64,000 nt of DNA, from positions 3,286,001-3,350,000 of the forward strand of contig NZ_CP022987.1 in the NCBI RefSeq assembly GCF_004022565.1, read 5' to 3'. The position numbers were made by a program, and so were the translations under genes. The stretch's first letter is position 1. Every line of letters begins with the position of its first letter. The stretch comes from Pollutimonas thiosulfatoxidans (GTDB lineage Bacteria > Pseudomonadota > Gammaproteobacteria > Burkholderiales > Burkholderiaceae_B). Positions 1 through 7,964 of the stretch are shown one piece after another. The notes beneath the pieces were generated by a model. That model did no database searches. It saw only the letters and a list, made by a program, of their open reading frames with translations, and was not told the origin of the DNA.

Positions 1-567
1 CACGACCTTATTGACGCCGCCCACGCTTGCCGTAGCCTTGCCTGCACGCTCGCCTTCAGCGGCGGTGACGCGACCCAGCAGATACACGATGCCACGCTCG
101 GTCGTGACGAGTATGGTGCGCGTGGGTACTTCTTTGGTGTTGATCAGGGTGGACTTGACCTTGGACGTCAGCCAGGTGTCGTTGGTACGCACGCTGATAG
201 GCGTGATCTCTCCTACACGGAGTTCGTTGACGACCCGCTGTACTTTTTCGACGTTGCGGGCGGCTTCTTCCGCCTTGGCCTTGTCCGCGGCGCTGGGTAC
301 GTCGCCCGTGAGCAGCACGAGGCCGGCGTACGAAGCGGCATTGACCCGCGCGCGATCCTCGAAGAGCCTGCGCATTTCAGAGGCGATCTTCAGCTCGATG
401 GCCTGGTCTTCGACTTGCTCGCCCGCCGTACGCCTGTCGGTTGCCACGACAGCGGTGGTGGCGGCCGTGCCGCCCACGACCAACAGGCCACAACCAGATA
501 ATGCGGTGAGGGCCGCCAGGGCAAATGCAGCGAACAAGGTCCGTTGAGCGGATAAGCGAGCGAGCAT
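1..567 (-). CDS. BON-domain outer-membrane lipoprotein (DolP/YraP-like), C-terminus beyond window
   Basis: The frame runs off the left edge, so 189 residues are visible. The N-terminus is a lipoprotein signal ending in L-S-G-C with the lipidated Cys at residue 26. Two BON modules follow, about 50-118 and 127 to the edge, with the typical alternation of hydrophobic strands and a Gly-Val-Val-like turn. Family members such as E. coli DolP sit on the inner face of the outer membrane and support envelope integrity. The start ATG overlaps the stop of the upstream phosphoheptose isomerase gene by one base (TAATG), so the two are probably translationally coupled. The family is clear; the exact role is inferred. 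Confidence 0.85.
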   Translation of the reverse strand, partial: MLARLSAQRTLFAAFALAALTALSGCGLLVVGGTAATTAVVATDRRTAGEQVEDQAIELKIASEMRRLFEDRARVNAASYAGLVLLTGDVPSAADKAKAEEAARNVEKVQRVVNELRVGEITPISVRTNDTWLTSKVKSTLINTKEVPTRTILVTTERGIVYLLGRVTAAEGERAGKATASVGGVNKVV

Positions 568-1169
568 TAGAGGGTGTCTCCTAGTAGCAGTGCGTCGATG
601 CCATCGCACAGAGCGTGCAACAGCACAATATGGACTTCCTGTATGCGCATGGTGCGGTCATGCGGCACACACAAGTGGATATCGGTGTCGCCGAGCAGTT
701 CGGCGATGCTGCCGCCGCCTTTGCCGGTAAGGGCAATGACAGACATGTCGCGATCATGTGCCGCCTCAATAGACCGCATTACATTGGGAGAGTTCCCGCT
801 GGTGGAAATCGCGACCAGCACATCGCCGGCATGGCCCAGGGCAAGGACTTGGCGTTCGAAGATGGCATCAAAGCCGTAATCGTTGCCCACGGCGGTCATG
901 ATGGACGTGTCGGTATTAAGCGCGACCCCGGCCAGCGGCAGGCGGTCGCGCTCGAAGCGGCCCACCAGTTCGGCAATGAAGTGCTGCGCGTCGGCAGCCG
1001 ACCCACCGTTGCCGCAGGCGAGGATCTTGCCATCGTTGGCCAAACTGGCGAACAACAGGTCGACGGCGTCGGAAAGCGGCTGAGCCAGCTCTTTTGAGCT
1101 GGCCTTCAGGGTGTCGATGGCGTCGTCAAAGTGCGAAGCCATGTGCGAGGTCATGTCCATGATTGTCAT
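567..1169 (-). CDS. gmhA: SIS-domain phosphoheptose isomerase (GmhA family)
   Basis: A 200-residue single SIS-domain protein. The sugar-phosphate loop G-N-G-G-S-A-A-D is at 53-60 and the second loop S-T-S-G-N-S at 122-127. Residues H63, E67, Q177 and H185 match the zinc/catalytic set of E. coli GmhA (H61, E65, Q172, H180) in spacing. E. coli DiaA lacks the glutamate, so GmhA is favoured over the replication-initiation regulator DiaA. GmhA converts sedoheptulose 7-phosphate to heptose 7-phosphate for LPS core synthesis; rfaE2 of the same pathway lies at 37499. The association with yraN, rsmI and a BON lipoprotein resembles the E. coli diaA neighbourhood, so a DiaA role is not excluded. Confidence 0.8.
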   Translation of the reverse strand: MTIMDMTSHMASHFDDAIDTLKASSKELAQPLSDAVDLLFASLANDGKILACGNGGSAADAQHFIAELVGRFERDRLPLAGVALNTDTSIMTAVGNDYGFDAIFERQVLALGHAGDVLVAISTSGNSPNVMRSIEAAHDRDMSVIALTGKGGGSIAELLGDTDIHLCVPHDRTMRIQEVHIVLLHALCDGIDALLLGDTL

Positions 1170-1205
1170 TATCTCATGTTCGAAACCAGAATGACGCCGC
1201 CCCGG

Positions 1206-1703
1206 TCACTCGCGAAAGGCATCCTTGATCCACACCAGGCCTTGCGGTTCGATGCCGACGACATCGAAGCGGCAGGCCGGCATCCTGCCCCGAAAATAGC
1301 GTTGAACCAGCCGGGGCAGGAATAACTGCGCCGTCCGTATGAGCCGCAGTTGCTTCTCGCGGTTTACACTGGCAGCCGCGCCCCCATAGGCGGGATGGAA
1401 GCGTTGGCGGACCTCGATAAAGACCAGGACCTCGCCATCCCGTGCCACCAGGTCGATTTCGCCGGTTTTGCCAAGCAGATTGCGCGCGATGATGGTCAGT
1501 CCCTGCTGCTGCAAATGGTCGCTGGCCCGGGATTCACCATCGCGTCCGGTCCGTTGCGTGGGCGAAAGCATGGCAGGCAGCGGCGGCAGGCGCGGCGGGC
1601 AGGGCCGATTGGCCTTGCGCTGCCGGGCCTTGATGGCTTTTTGCTGGGCGCGGCCGGCCAACACATAAAGGCGGTCTTCATCCGTCATGGTCATCCTTTT
1701 CAC
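1206..1703 (-). CDS. YraN family (UPF0102) predicted nuclease-fold protein
   Basis: A 165-residue product with a PD-(D/E)XK-like core: E57, then G-E-I-D with D84, then F-I-E-V-R with E97 and R99. This is the UPF0102/YraN pattern; no reaction is firmly established for the family. Usual members are about 120 residues and begin near T52 here. The first 45 residues are basic, Pro-rich and poorly conserved in character, and an internal ATG (Met45, position 1571) would give a normal-sized protein. The upstream gene rsmI is divergent with only 24 bases between the two annotated starts, which also argues for a shorter YraN. Confidence 0.8.
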   Translation of the reverse strand: MKRMTMTDEDRLYVLAGRAQQKAIKARQRKANRPCPPRLPPLPAMLSPTQRTGRDGESRASDHLQQQGLTIIARNLLGKTGEIDLVARDGEVLVFIEVRQRFHPAYGGAAASVNREKQLRLIRTAQLFLPRLVQRYFRGRMPACRFDVVGIEPQGLVWIKDAFRE

Positions 1704-1727
1704 TACCAGCCGGGATCAGACGTCAGT

Positions 1728-2666
1728 ATGAGCGAAATGAACGAATTTTCAGACTCCCAGGCGACATGGAAACGTCTCACCGAGCGCGTGTCGGCGCAGA
1801 GCTGGCCCCCAGCCACCCTTTATGTGGTCGCCACACCCATAGGCAACCTGGGCGATCTTAGTCTGCGAGCCTGGCAGACCCTGTCGCGCTGCGACGTGAT
1901 AGCGGCGGAAGACACCCGAGCCAGTCGGGCGTTGATGGACGCATGGGGCGTAAGGACCCCGCTTATCGCCGCCCATCGCCACAACGAAGCCGCAGCGGCC
2001 CAGGCCATCGTGGCCCGCCTTGCGCAAGGGGAACGCGTGGCGCTGGTGTCGGATGCGGGCGCCCCGGCCGTAAGCGATCCGGGTGGCCGCATCGTGCGCG
2101 CCGTGCGACAGGCCGGCTATGCCGTCATTGCCATCCCCGGTGCCAGCGCTGTCATTGCGGCCTTGATGGCCAGCGGCGTCACGACGGACGAGAATCCGGC
2201 TTTTATATTCGCCGGCTTCATGCCGCCCAAGGCCGCTGCCCGCCGCAAATGGCTACAGCAGTGGTGTGCCCTGCCCGCGCCGGTGGTGATGTTCGAATCG
2301 CCGCATCGCCTGGCGGCGGCGGTGCGAGACCTGTTGCAGGTGTGCGGGCCAACGCGCCAGTTGACACTGGCTCGCGAGCTGACGAAGCGGTTTGAACAGG
2401 TTCACACGGTGGCGCTGGGCGATGCATCGGCCTGGCTGGAGGCAGATGCGCATCATGCTCAGGGCGAATTCGTGCTGATCGTGCATCAGGAAGAGAAGGT
2501 GCAGGCAGAAGGCGTGAGCGCCGATACGCTGGCTCTGCTGGATGCCTTGTTGGGACATTTGTCCGTGCGCGATGCCGCACGCGTGACCGCGCAGGTCAGC
2601 GGCGTGGCGCGCGATACGCTGTATGCACTGGCCCTCGCTCGCCAGGAATCAGCGCAGGGCCATTGA
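1728..2666 (+). CDS. rsmI: 16S rRNA (cytidine(1402)-2'-O)-methyltransferase RsmI
   Basis: A 312-residue tetrapyrrole-methylase-fold enzyme that 2'-O-methylates C1402 of 16S rRNA with SAM. Visible motifs are V-A-T-P-I-G-N-L-G-D at 34-43, A-E-D-T-R at 60-64, the S-D-A-G-x-P-x-x-S-D-P-G loop at 108-119 and P-G-A-S-A at 137-141. The frame is open further upstream, but that stretch is antisense to yraN and lacks family similarity, so ATG 1728 was chosen. The 3' end overlaps the convergent rlpA stop by 18 bases. Confidence 0.93.
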   Translation: MSEMNEFSDSQATWKRLTERVSAQSWPPATLYVVATPIGNLGDLSLRAWQTLSRCDVIAAEDTRASRALMDAWGVRTPLIAAHRHNEAAAAQAIVARLAQGERVALVSDAGAPAVSDPGGRIVRAVRQAGYAVIAIPGASAVIAALMASGVTTDENPAFIFAGFMPPKAAARRKWLQQWCALPAPVVMFESPHRLAAAVRDLLQVCGPTRQLTLARELTKRFEQVHTVALGDASAWLEADAHHAQGEFVLIVHQEEKVQAEGVSADTLALLDALLGHLSVRDAARVTAQVSGVARDTLYALALARQESAQGH

Positions 2667-3650
2667 CGAAGGCAGCCCCGTGCGTTGCTCTATCCGCATG
2701 GCGGCATTGACGGCGGCGGTGCGGGACGGATAGGGGCCAACCCGCACCCGGTGCAGCTCGCCGGTGCTGTCTACATAGGCCTGGTTGGTTTCGGTGTGGC
2801 CGATTTGCGCGTTCAGTTCGGTCGCCAGTGTGTCGGCAGTGTGCCTGGCCGAGAATGCGCCGAACTGCAAATACACCTGTCCGGCTGCTATGCCCGATGC
2901 ATCGGACGGACCCGGGTTGCTGGCAAAGGCGTCATCGTTGTGCGACAAGGCCGCGAGCGCGTCGGGTACACCGGCAGCCTCTTGTGTCTGTTCCGGGGCG
3001 GGGCTGGCCTGTGCAGTCAGCACAGGAGCGGGGGCCGGCGGAGGCGCCACAGGCAGGGGCTGCGCCTTCGGTGTATCGAACGAGTTATTCCGTATATCCT
3101 GATTGGTAATGGCCTCCACGACGACTTGTCCACTGCCTGGGCCGATAAGGCCCAGCTTGGCGGCGGCGACGTACGACAAGTCTATGATGCGCGCACTGTG
3201 GAAGGGACCGCGATCGTTGACGCGAACAATGACCGATTTTCCTGTACCGGCGCGTGTCACACGGGCGTAGCTGGGTATGGGCAAGGTCGGGTGCGCTGCC
3301 GTCATGGCGTACATGTCGTAGGTTTCGCCGTTGGCGGTCTTTTTGCCATGGAACTTCTTGCCATACCAGGATGCCGTGCCCTCTTGTCGGAAAGGCCGCT
3401 CGTCGCTTACCGGTACGTAGCGCTTGCCGAACACGACATAGGGACGGAAGTTGGCCTTGGCGTGAGATTCGATGCGCGGTACGGCATTGGGGATGGCTTC
3501 GATGTCGGCCGGTATGTTGCTGCCCGGACCGTCATCCTTGTAATATCCGCCACCCTTGCCGCCGCCGGAACCGCCCGTGCTGGAACACCCCGCCAGTATC
3601 AGCAAACCCACGGCCAGTACCGCGGTCAGCAGTCGTTGCGCCCAGGTCAT
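2649..3650 (-). CDS. rlpA: Septal ring lytic transglycosylase RlpA (DPBB + SPOR)
   Basis: A 333-residue lipoprotein with L-A-G-C lipobox (Cys22), a Gly-rich linker, a double-psi beta-barrel from about 90 to 175 (A-S-W-Y-G, T-A-N-G-E, V-N-D-R-G-P-F) and a C-terminal SPOR domain from about 258 that binds denuded septal glycan. RlpA homologues cleave naked glycan strands at division sites. A Pro/Ala-rich linker separates the domains. The ATG at 3650 overlaps the rapZ stop (ATGA), so rlpA is probably the last gene of the rapZ operon; the open frame upstream of it is rapZ coding sequence in another frame. Confidence 0.92.
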   Translation of the reverse strand: MTWAQRLLTAVLAVGLLILAGCSSTGGSGGGKGGGYYKDDGPGSNIPADIEAIPNAVPRIESHAKANFRPYVVFGKRYVPVSDERPFRQEGTASWYGKKFHGKKTANGETYDMYAMTAAHPTLPIPSYARVTRAGTGKSVIVRVNDRGPFHSARIIDLSYVAAAKLGLIGPGSGQVVVEAITNQDIRNNSFDTPKAQPLPVAPPPAPAPVLTAQASPAPEQTQEAAGVPDALAALSHNDDAFASNPGPSDASGIAAGQVYLQFGAFSARHTADTLATELNAQIGHTETNQAYVDSTGELHRVRVGPYPSRTAAVNAAMRIEQRTGLPSSMALR

Positions 3651-4519
3651 GGAATGTCGGGCGGGGGCTGATTGCGGTGACGGATCAGTAGCGGAGAGTG
3701 ATCCGCAAAGCGCAGCGCCAGCTGTTCGGTGACATACACCGACCGGTGCTTGCCTCCGGTGCATCCGATCGCAACAGTGAGGTAGTTACGCGTATCCTGC
3801 ATGTACAGGGGCAGCCATCGTCGGATGAAGCCGGCGATATCTTCGATCATGGTTTCGACGCTGCCGAATTGCGCCAGCCATTGCGCCACTGGGGCATCGC
3901 GGCCAGTAAGTGGCCGCAGATTGCGATCGTAATGCGGGTTGGGCAGGCAACGAACATCAAACACCAGGTCGGCGTCGCCCGGGACGCCGCGCTTATACGC
4001 GAAGGATTCGAAGGTGAGTACAACGGGTGCACGGTCGGCCTGCACCAGGTCGCGCACCCATGCGCGCAGTTGCCCGGGTGTGAGGTCGGAAGTGTCGATG
4101 ACGTGTTCTTGCTCGCGCAGCGGGGCCAGCATTTCGCGCTCGGTATCGATGCATTCTTGCAGCGAGGGCGATTGCCCGTCTTGCTGCAGGCGGTCGGTCA
4201 GTGGATGCCGCCGCCTGGATTCAGAATAGCGTTGCTGCAGCGTGTGATCGTTGGCGTCCAGGAATATGACACGAAAGGCCGTGCCCATGGCGCGCAAACT
4301 GGTGATGACATCGGGCAGTTCGTCCAGGTCGCCTGGCGAGCGTACATCAATGGCGACTGCCACGCGTTCGAGCTGGCTATCGCGTGTGCTGGCAATGAAC
4401 TCGTGTAAAAAGCGTACCGGCAGGTTGTCAACGCAGGTATAGCCCGCATCTTCGAGCAAGCGCAGTGCCACAGATTTTCCTGAGCCTGAAATTCCCGTGA
4501 TGAGGACAATATTAAGCAT
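3647..4519 (-). CDS. rapZ: RNase adapter protein RapZ
   Basis: A 290-residue P-loop protein. Walker A G-I-S-G-S-G-K-S lies at 9-16; the C-terminal domain carries the family signature G-C-T-G-G-K-H-R-S-V. In E. coli RapZ guides RNase E to the GlmZ small RNA and so controls glucosamine-6-phosphate synthase; whether that target exists in betaproteobacteria is not shown here. It lies 14 bases after hprK in the same direction and overlaps rlpA downstream by 4 bases. Length matches the family. Confidence 0.95.
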   Translation of the reverse strand: MLNIVLITGISGSGKSVALRLLEDAGYTCVDNLPVRFLHEFIASTRDSQLERVAVAIDVRSPGDLDELPDVITSLRAMGTAFRVIFLDANDHTLQQRYSESRRRHPLTDRLQQDGQSPSLQECIDTEREMLAPLREQEHVIDTSDLTPGQLRAWVRDLVQADRAPVVLTFESFAYKRGVPGDADLVFDVRCLPNPHYDRNLRPLTGRDAPVAQWLAQFGSVETMIEDIAGFIRRWLPLYMQDTRNYLTVAIGCTGGKHRSVYVTEQLALRFADHSPLLIRHRNQPPPDIP

Positions 4520-4533
4520 GCGTAGCGTGTTTC

Positions 4534-5463
4534 CTATTCTTGGCGGCTGCTTTCCATAATGGCGATAGCCTGGCGTTCGATGAATTCACCCATGGTATCA
4601 ATGCCGCGCAATGTCAGTATGGTGTTGCGTACGGCGGCCTCGACCAGAACCGCCAGGTTGCGGCCTGCGGCCACTTGCAACATGACGCGCTTGATCGGTA
4701 TGCCCAACACGTCTTCGGTTTGATCCTGCACGGGCAATCTTTCGAACGCGTCTGGCGAGGACCGTATAAGTTTGACCATAAGCTTGAGCTTCATTTTACG
4801 GCGCACCGACGTTTCGCCAAAAATGGTGCGGATGTCCAATAGTCCCAGCCCGCGTACCTCAAGCAAGTTCTGCAATAGCGGCGGGCACTGGCCTTCTATC
4901 ATGTTAGGCGCTGTACGTGACAATTCGACTGCATCGTCCGCTACCAGGCCGTGGCCGCGCGAAATCAGCTCGAGCGCCAACTCGCTTTTGCCCAAGCCGG
5001 ATTCTCCGGTGATCAACACCCCTAGCCCCAGTACGTCCATGAAGACGCCGTGCATGGTGGTTTTGGGGGCGAGTCGTTTGCCCAGGTAGATGCGCAGCAA
5101 GTCGATCAGTTGGGCGGCGTCTATCGATGTGGACAACAGGGGGATTTGTTGCTCGTTGCAGAAATCGCGCAGGTCGTCCGGCACGGGCATGCCTTCGGCG
5201 ATCAGTATGGCCGGAACGCCTCCGGCGACCAGGTCTTCCAGATGATGAACGCGTCGTCGCGTTTCGAAGCGGGTGTAATAGGAGAGCTCGGCCGTGCCAA
5301 AGACTTGTATGCGCGAAGGATGGATGAGGTTCAGGTGGCCCACCAGGTCGGCGCCCGACATGCCCCGGTCCGGAATCAGCCGGTGAGCCGCGCCCAGGCC
5401 CCCAACCCACGTGAATGGAATCTTGTCGGCGTTGTCACTTACAAGTTCTTGGATAGTGAGCAT
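4534..5463 (-). CDS. hprK: HPr kinase/phosphorylase HprK
   Basis: A 309-residue bifunctional enzyme that phosphorylates and dephosphorylates a serine of HPr. The C-terminal catalytic domain has catalytic H138, Walker A G-E-S-G-L-G-K-S at 153-160, acidic D176-D177 and the family signature L-E-V-R-G-L-G-L-L-D near 201-210. The N-terminal half is the regulatory HprK domain. It follows ptsN with a 7-base gap and precedes rapZ, the usual betaproteobacterial order. HPr itself (ptsH) is not in the window. Confidence 0.95.
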   Translation of the reverse strand: MLTIQELVSDNADKIPFTWVGGLGAAHRLIPDRGMSGADLVGHLNLIHPSRIQVFGTAELSYYTRFETRRRVHHLEDLVAGGVPAILIAEGMPVPDDLRDFCNEQQIPLLSTSIDAAQLIDLLRIYLGKRLAPKTTMHGVFMDVLGLGVLITGESGLGKSELALELISRGHGLVADDAVELSRTAPNMIEGQCPPLLQNLLEVRGLGLLDIRTIFGETSVRRKMKLKLMVKLIRSSPDAFERLPVQDQTEDVLGIPIKRVMLQVAAGRNLAVLVEAAVRNTILTLRGIDTMGEFIERQAIAIMESSRQE

Positions 5464-5470
5464 GGGCGCC

Positions 5471-5935
5471 TCAGGTCGGCGTGTTGGTCAGCAGGTCGTG
5501 AATGACGGCGGGGTCGGTTTCGGTCGACAAGGCCTGACGCAGCCCAGCGTCGGACATCAGCTTGGCGATTTCGGCGAGCAGGTCCAGGTGCAACTGGGTG
5601 GCCGCCTCGGGAACCAGCAGGATAAGCAGCAGGCTGGCCATGCGGCCGTCGGTGGTGTCAAAGCGGACGGGATCGGCAAGCCGGATAAAGGCCGCGCAAG
5701 GTTCCTTAAGGTCTTTGATGCGGCCGTGCGGTACCGCCACATGATGCCCCAGCGCCGTAGAGCCCAGGCGCTCGCGCGCGATGAGACTTTGGAATACCGC
5801 GGTCCGGGCGATGCCGTGATGGTTTTCGAATAGCAGGCCTGCTTGCTCGAGAGCTCGTTTTTTGCTTGTAACGGCCAGATCGAGCACCACGTTGGAGGGG
5901 GGCAGGATACGCGACAATAAGTTCATAGCAATCAT
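5471..5935 (-). CDS. ptsN: Nitrogen-PTS phosphocarrier EIIA-Ntr
   Basis: A 154-residue PTS EIIA type-2 domain. The phosphorylated histidine is H70 in V-P-H-G-R (68-72), after the conserved L-G-S-T-A-L-G-H stretch. EIIA-Ntr takes phosphate from NPr/HPr and regulates K+ uptake, sensor kinases and other targets rather than sugar transport. An in-frame ATG at 5926 (Met4) is an alternative start. It lies between hpf and hprK, separated from hpf by 122 bases containing a hairpin. Confidence 0.93.
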   Translation of the reverse strand: MIAMNLLSRILPPSNVVLDLAVTSKKRALEQAGLLFENHHGIARTAVFQSLIARERLGSTALGHHVAVPHGRIKDLKEPCAAFIRLADPVRFDTTDGRMASLLLILLVPEAATQLHLDLLAEIAKLMSDAGLRQALSTETDPAVIHDLLTNTPT

Positions 5936-5952
5936 TATATGGGCATAACGAA

Positions 5953-5980
5953 GGCCTCAACCACCTTCGCGATTGAGGCC
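5953..5980 (-). terminator. Inverted repeat between hpf and ptsN (attenuator or terminator candidate)
   Basis: GGCCTCAA at 5953-5960 and TTGAGGCC at 5973-5980 form a perfect 8-bp stem with a 12-base loop. Read in the direction of the minus-strand operon it sits after hpf and just before the ptsN start. There is no long T-run after it, so a classical intrinsic terminator is doubtful; it may be an attenuator or an RNA-processing or mRNA-protecting hairpin. Confidence 0.35.
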
Positions 5981-6057
5981 GTGTGCCGGTTATCGTGTGC
6001 GCATTGTCGCGGGCAGGCAATGCCGGCGTTGGCGTAACGAATATCGGGTCGTGATGA

Positions 6058-6387
6058 TTATTCTACGGGAGGGGCTTCCTGTCGCTTCACGGGTTCGTGG
6101 GCGTGGTTTTGCACGATGGTTTTGTATTTGATGACCTGCCTGTCGGTTTTGTCGGTAAGCAGGTCGATGGCGGCATAGAGGTTTTCGTCTATGGCTGCGC
6201 AGTGTACGTCTTTGCCAGGCAGCCGCACGGTGACTTCGGCGGTGTGGTTCAGGCGCTCTATTGAGAGTATGACCTGTGTGTCGATGACGTTATCGAAATG
6301 TCGAGATACACGCGACATTTTGTTCATGACATATTCCCGTATGGCGGGGGTGATTTCCAGGTGACGACCAGTGATGCTCAGGTTCAT
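6058..6387 (-). CDS. hpf: Ribosome hibernation-promoting factor, short form
   Basis: A 109-residue single-domain HPF/YfiA protein beginning M-N-L-S-I-T-G-R-H-L-E and ending in a short charged tail; it lacks the C-terminal dimerization domain of long HPF. It binds the 30S decoding region and promotes 100S dimers or protects idle ribosomes. A strong AAGGAG Shine-Dalgarno lies 8 bases before the ATG. In many proteobacteria it follows rpoN; here rpoN is absent and lptB is the direct upstream neighbour. Confidence 0.94.
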   Translation of the reverse strand: MNLSITGRHLEITPAIREYVMNKMSRVSRHFDNVIDTQVILSIERLNHTAEVTVRLPGKDVHCAAIDENLYAAIDLLTDKTDRQVIKYKTIVQNHAHEPVKRQEAPPVE

Positions 6388-6507
6388 ATCGGGCTCTCCT
6401 TCTTGAGAATTCAGGCTTGCGCAAACGCGCGGTTTGGATCGGCTTGGTCTCCTTGTAAAGAGTTGGTCATGATTTCAGTGTATAGATTATGCAGCGTAAA
6501 TCAAGGC

Positions 6508-7302
6508 CTACATCTTGAAGTTCTTGCCCAGATAGACCTTGCGTACAGCCTCGTTGTCTATGATTTCGTTGGGGTGGCCATCGGTCAGGACCTTGCCCTC
6601 GCTGATGATGTAAGCGCGGTCGCAGATGCCCAGGGTTTCGCGCACGTTATGGTCGGTGATCAAGACGCCGATATTCCGCCCCTTAAGGAAGTGCACGATG
6701 CGCTGGATCTCGATGACGGCAATCGGATCCACCCCGGCAAAGGGCTCGTCCAGCAGAATAAAGCGGGGGTGGGTAGCCAGGGCACGCGCGATTTCAACGC
6801 GGCGACGTTCGCCTCCGGAAAGCGAAATGGCCGTATTGCGACGGATATGTCCGATTTGCAGTTCGTCGATCAGCGATTCGAGGTTCTCGCCGATCTTGCT
6901 GGATGTCAGCGGCTTGCCGGTTTCGTCGACCTGCAACTCCAGTACGGCCCGGATGTTTTGCTCCACGGTCAACCGGCGAAACACCGAGGCGTCCTGAGGC
7001 AAATATGACAAGCCCAGGCGTGCGCGCTTGTGCATGGGCATGCTGGTAATGGGGGTGCCGTCGATTTCGATGCGCCCGGCGTCGGTAGGAATGATGCCCA
7101 CGATCATGTAGAAGCTTGTGGTCTTGCCGGCGCCGTTGGGCCCCAGCAACCCTACGACCTCTCCGCTGTTGACCGACATGGATACATCGTGAACGACCGT
7201 GCGCTTACCGTAGGTTTTACGCAGGCCGGTGGCATGCAGGCTGCCGTGAGCAGCGTTGGGTGCGCGACCGCCAGGGGGCTTCGGCTTGTCGGAATGAAAC
7301 AT
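6508..7302 (-). CDS. lptB: LPS export ABC transporter ATP-binding protein LptB
   Basis: A 264-residue ABC ATPase with Walker A G-P-N-G-A-G-K-T at 54-61, Q-loop Q103, signature L-S-G-G-E at 161-165, Walker B I-L-L-D-E-P at 182-187 and an H-loop in T-D-H-N. It powers the LptFG complex that extracts LPS from the inner membrane. Start ATG 7302 lies 26 bases after the lptA stop; an earlier in-frame ATG at 7359 would overlap lptA by 31 bases and is less likely. The 20-residue N-terminal extension before the ABC core is Pro/Lys-rich. Confidence 0.95.
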   Translation of the reverse strand: MFHSDKPKPPGGRAPNAAHGSLHATGLRKTYGKRTVVHDVSMSVNSGEVVGLLGPNGAGKTTSFYMIVGIIPTDAGRIEIDGTPITSMPMHKRARLGLSYLPQDASVFRRLTVEQNIRAVLELQVDETGKPLTSSKIGENLESLIDELQIGHIRRNTAISLSGGERRRVEIARALATHPRFILLDEPFAGVDPIAVIEIQRIVHFLKGRNIGVLITDHNVRETLGICDRAYIISEGKVLTDGHPNEIIDNEAVRKVYLGKNFKM

Positions 7303-7328
7303 AAATCGGTCTTTCGCCTTGTGGGCGG

Positions 7329-7964
7329 TCAATTGGCAGGCGCTGATTTCTTGCGACACTCGGCTGCGGCGGCATCGGCTTTTGCGCGTGGCTGGGCAAC
7401 GGAGCGCACCCGTCCGCCCTGGGCTGCGGAATTGGGACCGCCGTAGGCCTCGTAGGTGTCGGTCTTTTGCTTGTAGATGACGCGCTCGCCTCGGATGTTG
7501 TCAAACGGCTTGCCACAGACGTAGCGGGTGATAACGGCCTGGCCGATGACCACCAGCTGTTCTGTTTTGCCGTCGTATTCGGCGCGCAATCCTTCGGCTT
7601 CGATCACCTCGAAGTCTTCGGGGTTTTCCTGGCGGATATGTACCAGCTTGCCCGGTCCGACGGTCGCGGTGCCGTATTGAAAGCCTTCGGCGTCCTCGCT
7701 CATGACTAGTTTGTCGGAGCGTAGCGTCATGAGCCCTCGGGTCATGATGACATTGCCGGTAAAGATGCTGACCTTTTGTACGTCGTCGTAATTCAGTGTG
7801 TCGGACAGGATCAGGGTGTCCGGCTCTTCCTGCGGAGCGGGTGTTGCAGCCGGTGTGGAGGCCGGCGGTGTGCCGCCCGACTGCGCAAGCACCGAGCCGG
7901 CTGGCAGGCCAATGACGGCGGCAAGCAGCCATGCCGCGAAGAAACGATAGCGTGATGGAATCAT
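7329..7964 (-). CDS. lptA: LPS transport periplasmic protein LptA
   Basis: A 211-residue protein with a Sec signal peptide of about 27 residues (cleavage after V-L-A) and an OstA/LptA beta-jellyroll from about 45 to 180. LptA oligomers bridge LptC and LptD across the periplasm. A Pro/Ala-rich linker follows the signal peptide, and the C-terminus is Lys/Ala-rich. It overlaps lptC by 4 bases. Confidence 0.93.
   Translation of the reverse strand: MIPSRYRFFAAWLLAAVIGLPAGSVLAQSGGTPPASTPAATPAPQEEPDTLILSDTLNYDDVQKVSIFTGNVIMTRGLMTLRSDKLVMSEDAEGFQYGTATVGPGKLVHIRQENPEDFEVIEAEGLRAEYDGKTEQLVVIGQAVITRYVCGKPFDNIRGERVIYKQKTDTYEAYGGPNSAAQGGRVRSVAQPRAKADAAAAECRKKSAPAN

Noticed and set aside
6411..6470. 19-codon minus-strand ORF between lptB and hpf
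   Set aside because: No ribosome site in front of it and no recognisable product; an ORF this short is expected by chance.
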